A stretch of 64,000 nt of DNA from Bacillota bacterium (GTDB lineage Bacteria > Bacillota > Sulfobacillia > Sulfobacillales > JAIMBI01), in assembly GCA_021820465.1 (NCBI GenBank), contig JAKADP010000002.1, forward strand, positions 1 through 64,000. Reading direction: 5' to 3'. A model generated the notes under the pieces. It was not told the origin of the DNA. It ran no database searches and worked only from the letters and a program-made list of their open reading frames with translations. The position numbers were made by a program, and so were the translations under genes. Positions within the stretch are counted from its first letter, which is position 1. Every line of letters begins with the position of its first letter. Of the stretch, positions 29,973-38,771 are shown one piece after another.

Positions 29973-30953
29973 ATGCGGCGGCCAGTCACAAGCGTGCTGC
30001 TTCTGCTGTTTTTGGTCGCGACGCTATACGTGGCGCGACCCGTCCGGCCGCCGGCCGCCGTGCCCGCTGTCGCACCCGTGCAAAAGGTGCTGGCGGTCCC
30101 CACCGTGGTGGTGGCGGCGCCTCGCGGCACGTACCTGGTGGGCGAGCGCCAGGCGTGGCGGGCGGGCGGGGCCCATGGAGCGGATCTGACGCCCACCGTG
30201 CTGCACTGGATTGACATTCCGGAGCCGTCGGGCGCGGGCGTCTGGCGCCTAGCCGAGCTTGAAAGTGGGCATACCCTGTTTGGACTGGGTGGCCCCGTAT
30301 ACCCGCGGCCCACCCAGCGCGAGACGCTGCTGCTGGATCCGGGCACCCGCCATCTCTATGAGATGGCGGGGGCGGCCGCGCCGCCGCTGGCGGTGGCGCC
30401 CGAGGTGCAGGTTTCCGGGGTGCGCTGGGCGGCCAGCGGCCAGTTTGCCGTCCTAGTGGGCGCGGGACCCGACGGCGTGGGGCTCTACCGATGGTCCCCA
30501 GGCGGGGGGACCACGTGGCTGGGCGCGGCGCCCAGCGTGGCTAAGGTGGCGGCGCTGGCGGATCCGGTCGTCGTGACCCCTGCGGGAGACATTTGGTGGT
30601 TTGGCCATGGGCGCTACCCGCTCCATCTCACCAGGGCCACCGTGAGTGCGAGGGGCACGGTGCTGGGATTTGTGGGCGGGCATGCCGTGTGGTGGGCCGC
30701 GGGCCACTCCGCCGACGTGAAGGTGCCCGGCCTGCCTTCGGCGACGCCGCAATTTGCCCGCAACGGGCGCGCAGCCGCGTACGTGGCGCAGGTGGGCCGC
30801 ACCACCGAGCTCATTGTGGTGTCGGCGCGCGGCGTGGTCGCGTCACGCGTGCTGCCGCGCGGGCACGCACTCGCGACCGGCTGGCTTGGCCGACGCGTGG
30901 CGGTGGCCGTGCTTTCAGGGACCGACGCTGGCACGTATGTCGTATCGCCCTAG
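29973..30953 (+). CDS. hypothetical membrane-anchored protein, probable beta-propeller
   Basis: N-terminal TM MRRPVTSVLLLLFLVATLYVARP; repeated short beta-rich segments. Confidence 0.55.
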   Translation: MRRPVTSVLLLLFLVATLYVARPVRPPAAVPAVAPVQKVLAVPTVVVAAPRGTYLVGERQAWRAGGAHGADLTPTVLHWIDIPEPSGAGVWRLAELESGHTLFGLGGPVYPRPTQRETLLLDPGTRHLYEMAGAAAPPLAVAPEVQVSGVRWAASGQFAVLVGAGPDGVGLYRWSPGGGTTWLGAAPSVAKVAALADPVVVTPAGDIWWFGHGRYPLHLTRATVSARGTVLGFVGGHAVWWAAGHSADVKVPGLPSATPQFARNGRAAAYVAQVGRTTELIVVSARGVVASRVLPRGHALATGWLGRRVAVAVLSGTDAGTYVVSP

Positions 30954-30994
30954 CGGACAAGCGCCGCCCAGCAAAAAATTGCGCGGCGCGGCGC

Positions 30995-31023
30995 TTGACC
31001 GGCCGTGCGTGGGCCGCTATAAT
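30995..31023 (+). promoter_or_regulatory. sigma-70-like promoter of the tRNA cluster
   Basis: TTGACC (30995-31000), 17-bp spacer, TATAAT (31018-31023), 18 bp before tRNA-Val. Confidence 0.8.
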
Positions 31024-31041
31024 TGCCCCCGAGGGCGACCT

Positions 31042-31116
31042 GGGCGAATAGCTCAGCGGTAGAGCACCTGCCTTACAAGCAGGGGGTCACAGGTTCGATC
31101 CCTGTTTCGCCCACCA
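31042..31116 (+). tRNA. tRNA-Val (anticodon TAC), CCA encoded
   Basis: Cloverleaf GGGCGAA...TTCGCCC-A-CCA; anticodon stem CCTGC-CTTACAA-GCAGG. Confidence 0.97.
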
Positions 31117-31125
31117 CTTGAACGC

Positions 31126-31203
31126 GGAGGCGTGGTGTAGCTGGCCTAACACACATGCCTGTCACGCATGAGATCACGGGTTCGAATCCCGTCGCCTCCG
31201 CCA
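31126..31203 (+). tRNA. tRNA-Asp (anticodon GTC), CCA encoded
   Basis: GGAGGCG...CGCCTCC-G-CCA; CATGC-CTGTCAC-GCATG. Confidence 0.97.
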
Positions 31204-31220
31204 TTTTTAGAAAAACAAGT

Positions 31221-31296
<76 letters not shown>

Positions 31297-31309
31297 CTTA
31301 AATTTGAAG

Positions 31310-31335
31310 CCCTGCAACGCTGGCAGGGTTTTTTT
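31310..31335 (+). terminator. Rho-independent terminator after tRNA cluster
   Basis: CCCTGC-aacgctg-GCAGGG-TTTTTTT. Confidence 0.85.
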
Positions 31336-31922
31336 CATGGTCCGCATTCGGTGGTCATTGAGGGATGGCGTCACCAGGAGAGAGAAATCAGCATGGGGCC
31401 GCGGCGCTGCGAAGGCTCAAAGGCCGTACGGAGACCCATTCTCGGGACTGTCGGCAGAATCGGTCGGGGTCACCACGGCGTCACCAGGAGAAAGCGCCGA
31501 GGAGGATGCAGGGCGGTGTGGCCAGGAGTATATAGACACGCGGGTACCGGCAGACGTCGGCATTTACGCCCTGCCATGCGTGCAGGGCTTTGGCTGCCAT
31601 AGACAAACGAGTCTGCCGGCGTCACCACGGCCCTCTGCTTGAGCCTTGGCACAAGGAACGCCAGCTGACCGAGGATTGGGAGCTGCCCTCTTCGAGAAGC
31701 TTGCTCGCTATCTCGCTATATCTAAGCGCTACAAGGTGTATCGGCGCAGGTCCTCACCTGGGACCTCTCGTCAAGTGACTCGCTGAATGTCACATGAGGC
31801 GGGGCGTGGGAGGATGCCCGGACCGGAGCGCCACTGGCCCTCGGACGCCGGCGGGCCTACGGCAAACTCCTCCGGGAAGGGCTGTGGCCGCTCCGGATGG
31901 GTGGACGCGTGGGCGTCCACCG

Positions 31923-32732
31923 CTAGGGGTATCTCTTCATGGCCGCGGCCATCGCGAGCGCGTGCGCTGGGTCGTGCGATGAGCTGGTGAAGTACACGGT
32001 GTCGCCGACGGTCCACTGCAGAGAGGTGTGGCGGGTGCCGCCGCTGGCGTCTACCGTCAGCAGGCCCGTGGCGCTGGGCCAGTGGTAGTGGGCCAATAGC
32101 GCCGTGAGCCGGTTGGCGTTGGCGAAGGCAGACGGGCCGGCCACCACCACGTGCCAGCCCGCGTCCCGCCAAGCCACCTCGAGCGGTGCGCTGGCGCCGG
32201 GGGCAATCCACTGTTTGGCCGTGATGCCGCCCAGCAGGGGAGCCGGCAGCGGCTGCCCCGGCGGCGTCTGATATGACGTGGCCTGTTCGACAGCCGTGGC
32301 GGAGCCATAGTGCGTGGCGCCGAACGCCTCTGCCATGTTCGCGAGGGATCCGCAGGGCCCCACGCCCACCTTCGCGCTGTTGACCGGCTCGGGCTTTGGG
32401 CATTCATAGAAGGCGACGGCATACGTGTCGGCCGTGATAGACACCGTGGCGCTGTTGCCGCGCGGCACGACGGTGGGGGCAATCAGCACGCCGGTAAACG
32501 TCATGGGAGCGGCCGTAATGCCCTGGCTCAGCAAGCGGGGCCATGCGCCACTGCCCGTGACCGCGTGGTGAGTGACCGTGACCGCCCCCGCGCGGCTGGC
32601 GGTGGACGCACTCTGCGGCGCACGTGGAGCGGGCGGATGGGCGTGGGAGGCCGAAAGGGTTCCTCCGCAGGCCGCCGCGACGACGGCGACTATCGCAAGG
32701 GCGGTGGGCCAGAGGCGCGACACCATGTTCAT
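31923..32732 (-). CDS. putative lipoprotein
   Basis: MNMVSRLWPTALAIVAVVAAACGG lipobox; GGAGG RBS upstream of ATG at 32732. Confidence 0.7.
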   Translation of the reverse strand: MNMVSRLWPTALAIVAVVAAACGGTLSASHAHPPAPRAPQSASTASRAGAVTVTHHAVTGSGAWPRLLSQGITAAPMTFTGVLIAPTVVPRGNSATVSITADTYAVAFYECPKPEPVNSAKVGVGPCGSLANMAEAFGATHYGSATAVEQATSYQTPPGQPLPAPLLGGITAKQWIAPGASAPLEVAWRDAGWHVVVAGPSAFANANRLTALLAHYHWPSATGLLTVDASGGTRHTSLQWTVGDTVYFTSSSHDPAHALAMAAAMKRYP

Positions 32733-33186
32733 AGGGGCTTCCTCCACATCGCGGGCTCAAGCCACAGCGCGACGCTCATTCACTGAAGGTAACGCAGTAT
32801 ACGGCGAAATCGTTTCGCATCCCGGCAAAATATTTCTCGCAGGGCTGCGATGATCCCCCCCTAGGCAGTGGTGGCCCTGTCCGGGGCGCCCTCTGACCCC
32901 GTCCTAAGACATCGGGTCTGTGATGGCCGTCGCCGCTTAGGCAAGTTGGCCGAATGTGACGTGGTGGTGCTGGGACTCCTCAGCGAGCCGAGCGCGGGCA
33001 AACACCGGGCCCCTCCCGCGCTCCGCGCCAAGCCGGGGAACCGGGTCGGGCCGCCGCCGGAGCTTCCTGGAGGTCCAGGTATGCTTTCGCACCCCATCGC
33101 GGGACGGTGGCCAGCCGATCGTGACCGGCGGGGTCGGCTGCCGCGCCTCACCCTCCCGCCGCAGATGACCCGGCAGGCGCCACTAA

Positions 33187-33218
33187 GCCGGCCCTCCCTT
33201 GGGGCGGGGAGGGCCGGC
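33187..33218 (-). terminator. 12-bp perfect hairpin downstream of metY, no U-tract
   Basis: GCCGGCCCTCCC / GGGAGGGCCGGC. Confidence 0.6.
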
Positions 33219-33233
33219 CGGATGCGGAGAGGG

Positions 33234-35006
33234 TCAGCGGGGGTAGGTCGCCACGGTGCCGCGCAGGCGCTGAATTTCCTTGAAGAGGCAGCGGTTCATC
33301 ACGACGGCCTTGCCTGCCCGATGCGCGGCCTCAGCGGCAGCCTGGCTCACTACGCCCTCCTGCAGCCAGAAGATGGGGGCGGGGTGGTGGCTCGCTTCCT
33401 CCGCCACAGCGGGCGCGTGCTCGGAGCCGCGAAACACCTGCACCACGTCCACCGAGTACGGCACGTCGGCCAGGTGCGCGACACACGCCTCCCCCAAAAT
33501 GTCCTGGCCCGCATACGCCGGGTTCACCCCTATGACGCGGTATCCCAAGCGGTGCAGCTTGCGGGCCACCCGGTAGCTGGGGCGGCCCGTCTGGCCCGAC
33601 AGGCCCACGACCGCGACTGTGATGGGCGTCCCGTCTGCCTTCCAGGGGCTTTCGGCGACCTGCCGAATGACCGCCTCGTCGTTCAGCAGCCGCGGCGCCG
33701 CTGGATGCCCCGTGGCGAACGCGAGTGCCTGGTCTAGGTCAGCCCACAGGTCGTCCACATCTTCCAAACCTACGGACAGCCGGACAAGGTCCGGGTCGGC
33801 GCCGGCTCGGACTTGCTCCTCGGGCGTGAGCTGCTGATGGGTCGTGGAGGCCGGGTGAATGACCAGAGAACGCACGTCGCCCACGTTGGCCACGTGGGAC
33901 CAGAGCCCCAAGCGGTCGATGAAGTGCCGGCCTGCGTCCACGCCACCCACGATGCCGAAGTTGAGCACGGCGCCGTAGTGCCCGGCCTTCAGGTAGCGGC
34001 CGGCGGTGTCATGCTGAGGGTGATCCGCCAGTCCGGGGTAGTTCACCCACGCCACGGCAGGGTGCCGGCCCAGCCGCTCGGCGAGCGCTTGGGCCGTGGC
34101 ACACTGCCGGTCCATGCGCAGCGCGAGCGTCTCCACGCCTTGAAGGATGAGAAATGCGTTGAACGGGGCGAGCGATCCCCCGAGGTCCCGCAGGAGCTTC
34201 ACGCGGAGGCGCGTGGAGAAAGCGAGGCCGCCCATTTCCCGCGCGTACACCAGCCCGTGATAGCTGGGATCTGGCTCGGAAAACTGCGGGAACGTCGGGC
34301 GGTTGTAGTCAAAGCGCCCGCCGTCCACCACGACGCCGCCCATGGCCGTTCCGTGGCCGCCCAGCCACTTGGTGGCCGAGTGGATCACGATGTCGGCCCC
34401 AAACTCAATGGGGCGGCAGAGGTATGGCGTCGCAAACGTGTTGTCCACCGCCAGGGGCACGCCATGGCCGTGGGCCAGCTCGGCCCAGGCGGCCAAGTCG
34501 GCCACATCCAACTTGGGATTGCCCAGGGTCTCCACCAGCACCAGCCGCGTGCGGTCGGTGAGGGCTTGCCGCGCTTCGGACAAAGTTTCCGCCAGATGCA
34601 CCCGAATCCCCAAGTCTGCCATCGTTGACGTCAAGAGCGTGTGCGTGCCGCCGTAGAGGTGGCTGGACGCCACGATTTCGTCGCCGGCGCGAGCCAAGTT
34701 GAAGATGACGGCGCTGGTGGCCGCCTGGCCGCTGGCAAACGCGACGGCGGCGACCCCGCCCTCCAGCAGCGCGATGCGCTTTTCGAGCACATCCGTGGTC
34801 GGGTTCATGATGCGGGTGTAAATGTTGCCCGCCTCATCCAGGCTGAACAGCTCCGCGGCATGCTGGGTGTTTTGAAACGTGAACGCCGTCGTTTGGTAAA
34901 TCGGGACGGCGCGGGCCCCCGTCGCGGGGTCGGGCGCGGTGCCGCCGTGAACGGCCACGGTGGCAAAGCGATAGGGGCGAAGAACCTCGTCAGCAACAGG
35001 CGCCAT
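33234..35006 (-). CDS. metY: O-acetylhomoserine aminocarboxypropyltransferase (MetY) fused to C-terminal CoA-binding domain
   Basis: PLP enzyme: AVHGGTAPDPATGARAVPIYQTTAFTF...YTRIMNPTTDVLEKRIALLEGG...HSATKWLGGHGTAMGG; C-terminus VAVVGLSGQTGRPSYRVARKLHRLGYRVIGVNPAYAGQDILGE...VDVVQVFRGSEHAP...FWLQEGVVSQAAAEAAHRAGKAVVMNRCLFKE. Confidence 0.92.
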   Translation of the reverse strand: MAPVADEVLRPYRFATVAVHGGTAPDPATGARAVPIYQTTAFTFQNTQHAAELFSLDEAGNIYTRIMNPTTDVLEKRIALLEGGVAAVAFASGQAATSAVIFNLARAGDEIVASSHLYGGTHTLLTSTMADLGIRVHLAETLSEARQALTDRTRLVLVETLGNPKLDVADLAAWAELAHGHGVPLAVDNTFATPYLCRPIEFGADIVIHSATKWLGGHGTAMGGVVVDGGRFDYNRPTFPQFSEPDPSYHGLVYAREMGGLAFSTRLRVKLLRDLGGSLAPFNAFLILQGVETLALRMDRQCATAQALAERLGRHPAVAWVNYPGLADHPQHDTAGRYLKAGHYGAVLNFGIVGGVDAGRHFIDRLGLWSHVANVGDVRSLVIHPASTTHQQLTPEEQVRAGADPDLVRLSVGLEDVDDLWADLDQALAFATGHPAAPRLLNDEAVIRQVAESPWKADGTPITVAVVGLSGQTGRPSYRVARKLHRLGYRVIGVNPAYAGQDILGEACVAHLADVPYSVDVVQVFRGSEHAPAVAEEASHHPAPIFWLQEGVVSQAAAEAAHRAGKAVVMNRCLFKEIQRLRGTVATYPR

Positions 35007-35012
35007 GGGATG

Positions 35013-35033
35013 CCTCCTAATGGGATGATTAGG
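35013..35033 (-). promoter_or_regulatory. Shine-Dalgarno-sequestering hairpin of the metY leader (putative riboswitch expression platform)
   Basis: Minus strand CCTAAT-CATCCC-ATTAGG; the 3' arm overlaps AGGAGG located 6 nt upstream of ATG. Confidence 0.55.
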
Positions 35034-35089
35034 AAGGCCTCTCCGCCATTGCCGGTGCCCCAAGATCCGGGCGCACCGAATGGAATCCC

Positions 35090-35200
35090 CTTCATCTCTC
35101 AGCCACGGCACGGCTGCAGGAATTGGCACCAGACGCGGGTATCCCGCCGGTTGCCGGGCTTCATCGGGCCAGTCCCTCCACCACTCTCCATGAAGAGGCG
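35090..35200 (-). ncRNA. SAM-I (S-box) riboswitch upstream of metY
   Basis: Minus strand: CTCTTCATGGAGAGTGGTGGAGGGACTGGCCCGATGAAGCCCGGCAACCGGCG...GGTGCCAATTCCTGCAG...CTGAGAGATGAAG, matching the S-box core. Confidence 0.95.
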
Positions 35201-35308
35201 CTTACCTGACCGCGATGCTAGCAGGGGCCAGCGCCCCTGACAAGGGGTTATCGCCCGAAGACGTGCGCCCGACCGGCGGCCTGCGTGTCCTAGCCAGGCT
35301 CCTAACGT

Positions 35309-35350
35309 GCGTCCAGCCAACCGAGCCGGCAAGCTCGGTTGGCTGGACGC
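35309..35350 (-). terminator. 18-bp perfect hairpin (6-nt loop) downstream of the CocE/NonD hydrolase, no U-tract
   Basis: GCGTCCAGCCAACCGAGC-cggcaa-GCTCGGTTGGCTGGACGC. Confidence 0.7.
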
Positions 35351-35361
35351 GGGCCGAGTGA

Positions 35362-37245
35362 CTAGCCGCGGCGCGGCGCCGAATTCACGCGAATCGGGCC
35401 GGTGTAGCGGTGATACTCGATCCGCGATGGGTGCTCAGGGTCGTGATGGATTGTGATGTGGGCCACGGGCCCCTCCACATCATCAGCATTGGGTCCGCCC
35501 GTGTGCCAGTTGCGGTCCGCGAGGGGAAAGTTGGAGCCCGCCACCTCCAGCCGAATCTGATGGCCCGGTCCAAAGTAGTTGGCGGTAGTCATGCCCTTGA
35601 CCCGCAGCTCGTAGACCGTGCCGGGGGTTACGGGCGCCGGGTGGGCCATGCTGTCTCGATAGCGCAGGCGGAGCGCGCTCCACGCCACGTTGTAGGCGGT
35701 GCCATCTGGATAGACGTCGACCAGCTTGAGAAACACGTCGGCGTCTGGCACATCGACCGACACGTGCAGGACGGCATCGACGTCGCCCGCGATGGCGATC
35801 CCCTCGTCCAGGGGCGGCGTGGAATACACCAGCACGTCATGGCGCGACTCTGCCGACCGCTGGTCGCACACGATCGGGTCGGACCCCAGCGCAAACCCCA
35901 GCGACTGCACCGGGTTCTTGGGGTCGGAGCAGACGACATCCTGGGAATGGGCCGGGGCGTCCGGCGCCCGAGTCAGTGTTCCATCACCATAGAGGCTTTG
36001 GGCATGGCCGGTGCTGTTTAGGTACAGCGGCTCCCAGCGGGTCTCGGGCAGCGGCCAGTGCTCTCCGGTGAGCCACTGATTCGCGCCCATCAGAAACACC
36101 TGCACCTTCGGCATCGGCGTCCAGGCATCGGCCTCCCCATTGAGGAAGCGGCGGAACCAGGCCCAGATGACATCGTCATAAGGAAACGTGGTGTTGCCCA
36201 CCGGGCGGTCGCCCAGCATCGCCTGGGGCGACGCGGCGCGGATCATGGCGCAGTGGGAGCTGGCGGTCATGATCAGGTACTGATCCGGATGGTGCTGCTG
36301 GAATTCGAACAGCTTGACCGACTCGTAGGCGCCCACGTCCAGCCAGCCGTTGATGTTGATCTGCGGCGTGGCGCCGGTGTGGTGCGCGTGGATGTGGGAA
36401 GACTCCTGCCACACCGGGTCCATGGGCGTGACCCGCATGTAGGTGTCGTAGCCGGTCTTGGGCACGCCCATGCGCTTTAGCACGTCGCCGCTGGGCGGGA
36501 TGCGCCGAATGCGCTCCAAGGTGCGCTTGTACTCCGGGTCCCGCGAGCCCGGGGATGAGACCACGAAGGTCCGCATGGCGCGCTCCAGCGCGTCGGGGTC
36601 GTCGGTATCGGGCAGCCGCGGCCGGTCCAGCACGGCGGAGGGATGGTACCACATGGTCCAGGTGCTGAGGACGGGAATGCCCCCCTTGTAAAACAGGCCG
36701 TTGTTGCCCTCGCAGCCCGGTATGTTTCCGACGCCGGCCCCCGGACTCATCGGCACGCCGGCCTTGAGCGCCGGGTGGCCCTCGGCGGCCACCACCAACT
36801 GGTTTTCGGCCGGCGAGGAGCAGCCAATCAGGCCCACGCTGCCGTTTGACCACGACTGGGCCGCGATCCACGTCATGGTGTCCGCCGCGTCCTCGGCGCC
36901 CTGGCCAATCAGGGTGTAGGGCCCATCGGACCATCCCGTCCCGCGCTCGTTCTGGATGATAGCGGCCCAGCCGGCGGCAAAAGCCTTGCGGAACACGTTG
37001 TAGCCCAGCTCGTGCGTAGCCGGGTTCTGGTACGGGGTTCTCACCATGATGACGGGCACGGGCGCGGTGGCCCGCGGGCGGACAATCACCGTCGCCAGGC
37101 GCTTGCCGTCGCGCATCGCCAGCATCCGATATTCGACGACGTACTTGTCGCCGGTCGCCCCCAAGCCTTGGAGGTGGGTCTCCAATTTGGTCGGTGCGCC
37201 GTAGTGGAGCTCCAAGGTATTCGGATCGGTCGCTTCGCTGTCCAC
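35362..37245 (-). CDS. CocE/NonD family (X-Pro dipeptidyl-peptidase-like) hydrolase
   Basis: VRTPYQNPATHELGYNVFRKAFAAGWAAIIQNERGTGWSDG; GLIGCSSPAENQLVVAAEGHPALKAGVP (nucleophile elbow); C-terminal jelly-roll; GTG start with AAGGAG. Confidence 0.88.
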   Translation of the reverse strand: MDSEATDPNTLELHYGAPTKLETHLQGLGATGDKYVVEYRMLAMRDGKRLATVIVRPRATAPVPVIMVRTPYQNPATHELGYNVFRKAFAAGWAAIIQNERGTGWSDGPYTLIGQGAEDAADTMTWIAAQSWSNGSVGLIGCSSPAENQLVVAAEGHPALKAGVPMSPGAGVGNIPGCEGNNGLFYKGGIPVLSTWTMWYHPSAVLDRPRLPDTDDPDALERAMRTFVVSSPGSRDPEYKRTLERIRRIPPSGDVLKRMGVPKTGYDTYMRVTPMDPVWQESSHIHAHHTGATPQININGWLDVGAYESVKLFEFQQHHPDQYLIMTASSHCAMIRAASPQAMLGDRPVGNTTFPYDDVIWAWFRRFLNGEADAWTPMPKVQVFLMGANQWLTGEHWPLPETRWEPLYLNSTGHAQSLYGDGTLTRAPDAPAHSQDVVCSDPKNPVQSLGFALGSDPIVCDQRSAESRHDVLVYSTPPLDEGIAIAGDVDAVLHVSVDVPDADVFLKLVDVYPDGTAYNVAWSALRLRYRDSMAHPAPVTPGTVYELRVKGMTTANYFGPGHQIRLEVAGSNFPLADRNWHTGGPNADDVEGPVAHITIHHDPEHPSRIEYHRYTGPIRVNSAPRRG

Positions 37246-37535
37246 TGTCCCACTCCTTCCAGCTTCCCGACTTGATGCACGGGAGTCTGTCCTTGCGGGG
37301 ATGCCGCCCAGGGGCCTCGAGCGCCTGAAGACGGGCGGTCCCCGCGCCTCGACAGTTCGCGAGCCGCTCGGGATTCCCTGCCTCCCGCGTCCAAGCGGGC
37401 AGCGTGATGCCCCCCGGCGTAGCCGTCGGTGCTTGACAGCCGTGCGTTCTTTCTCTAGCGTAGAGCCGCGCCCGCGTGGGCGGGAAACGGCCAGCGGCAA
37501 GCCAAACATTCCACAAAACTTCATAGCGTGGCCCG

Positions 37536-37652
37536 ATTATCGAGAGCGGCGGAGGGACTGGCCCGATGAAGCCCGGCAACCCAGCGTAGCTGAAGGTGCC
37601 AACTCCTGCAGACCCCAACCGTGCCTGGGCGCGGGGAGGTCTGAGAGATAAG
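37536..37652 (+). ncRNA. SAM-I (S-box) riboswitch upstream of metX-hom
   Basis: TTATCGAGAGCGGCGGAGGGACTGGCCCGATGAAGCCCGGCAACCC...GGTGCCAACTCCTGCAG...GGTCTGAGAGATAA; P1 TTATC/GATAA. Confidence 0.95.
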
Positions 37653-37672
37653 CGGACGGCGGTCGTGCGACT

Positions 37673-37697
37673 CCGTCAGCTTGTCTGACGGATTTTT
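37673..37697 (+). terminator. intrinsic terminator, expression platform of the metX SAM-I riboswitch
   Basis: CCGTCAG-cttgt-CTGACGG-ATTTTT. Confidence 0.88.
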
Positions 37698-37712
37698 GTG
37701 TAGGAAGGGAGC

Positions 37713-38771
37713 TTGACCACGAAGACCGAGGTGACCGTGGCCAGTGAGGGCTTAACATTGGACAGGGGTGGGTGGCTGCCAGCGGCCACGGTGGCCGTGG
37801 AGACCTGGGGGACCCCCGGACGGCCCGTGGTGCTGGTGTGCCATGCGCTGACGGGGGACGCCCACCTCGCGCGCCACCATGCCGCAGATCGCGCAGGCTG
37901 GTGGGAGTGGCTGGTGGGGCCGGGCCGGCCACTCGACCCCGAGCGGGCTTACATCGTGGCCACCAATGTGCTGGGGGGATGCGCCGGCACAACCGGGCCG
38001 GACCTCGCCAACCCCACGGCCGCCTTTCCCGCCATCACGGTCGGCGACATGGTGCGCGTCGAAAGCTTGGCGCTAGACAGCCTGGGCATCGGGGATCTGG
38101 CGCTGGTGATCGGGGGATCGCTGGGCGGGATGCGCGCCCTGGAGTGGCTCGCGGCCTTTCCGCAGCGCGTCAGGGCGGCTGCGGGCATCGGAGTGTCTGC
38201 GGGGTTGTCGGCGCAGGCGCTCGGGGCAAACCACGTGCAGCTGCAAGCCCTCGCGTGGGGACTCGCGCATGGCCCCGAGGCGGCCCGGTCGGCTCTGGGC
38301 TGGGCTCGCATGAGTGCGATGCTGACATATCGATCCGCGAGCCATCTGAATGGCCGCTTTGGCCGGTCCGTCGGCCCGTCCGGGAACTTTCAGGTGGCGT
38401 CGTATCTGGACCACCAGGCCGACAAGCTGACTGCCCGGTTCCACCCGGCCAGCTACTATCGGCTGGCCGAGGCGATGGGCTGGTGGGAGCTGGACGTTTG
38501 CCGGGTGGCCGGGGCCACCGCGCCTGTGTGGCTCTTGGGCTTGGAGGGCGATGTGTTATTTCCCGCCAGCGACGTGCGCGACACGGCCGACCGGCTGGGT
38601 GCGGCTGGCGTGCGTGTCCACTACCACGAGCTGGCGAACGCCGTGGGGCACGATGCCTTTCTCATGCCGGGGGCGTCAGGACTGGACGCGTGGGTGGCGG
38701 CGGCGGTGGACGAGGCCATCGGCCGGCGCACCCTGGCGGCGGGCACCCGGGGCGAGGCGCCATGGAGCTGA
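37713..38771 (+). CDS. metX: homoserine O-acetyltransferase
   Basis: VLVCHALTGDAH; IVATNVLGGCAGTTGP; VIGGSLGGMRALEW nucleophile elbow; TTG start. Confidence 0.93.
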   Translation: MTTKTEVTVASEGLTLDRGGWLPAATVAVETWGTPGRPVVLVCHALTGDAHLARHHAADRAGWWEWLVGPGRPLDPERAYIVATNVLGGCAGTTGPDLANPTAAFPAITVGDMVRVESLALDSLGIGDLALVIGGSLGGMRALEWLAAFPQRVRAAAGIGVSAGLSAQALGANHVQLQALAWGLAHGPEAARSALGWARMSAMLTYRSASHLNGRFGRSVGPSGNFQVASYLDHQADKLTARFHPASYYRLAEAMGWWELDVCRVAGATAPVWLLGLEGDVLFPASDVRDTADRLGAAGVRVHYHELANAVGHDAFLMPGASGLDAWVAAAVDEAIGRRTLAAGTRGEAPWS

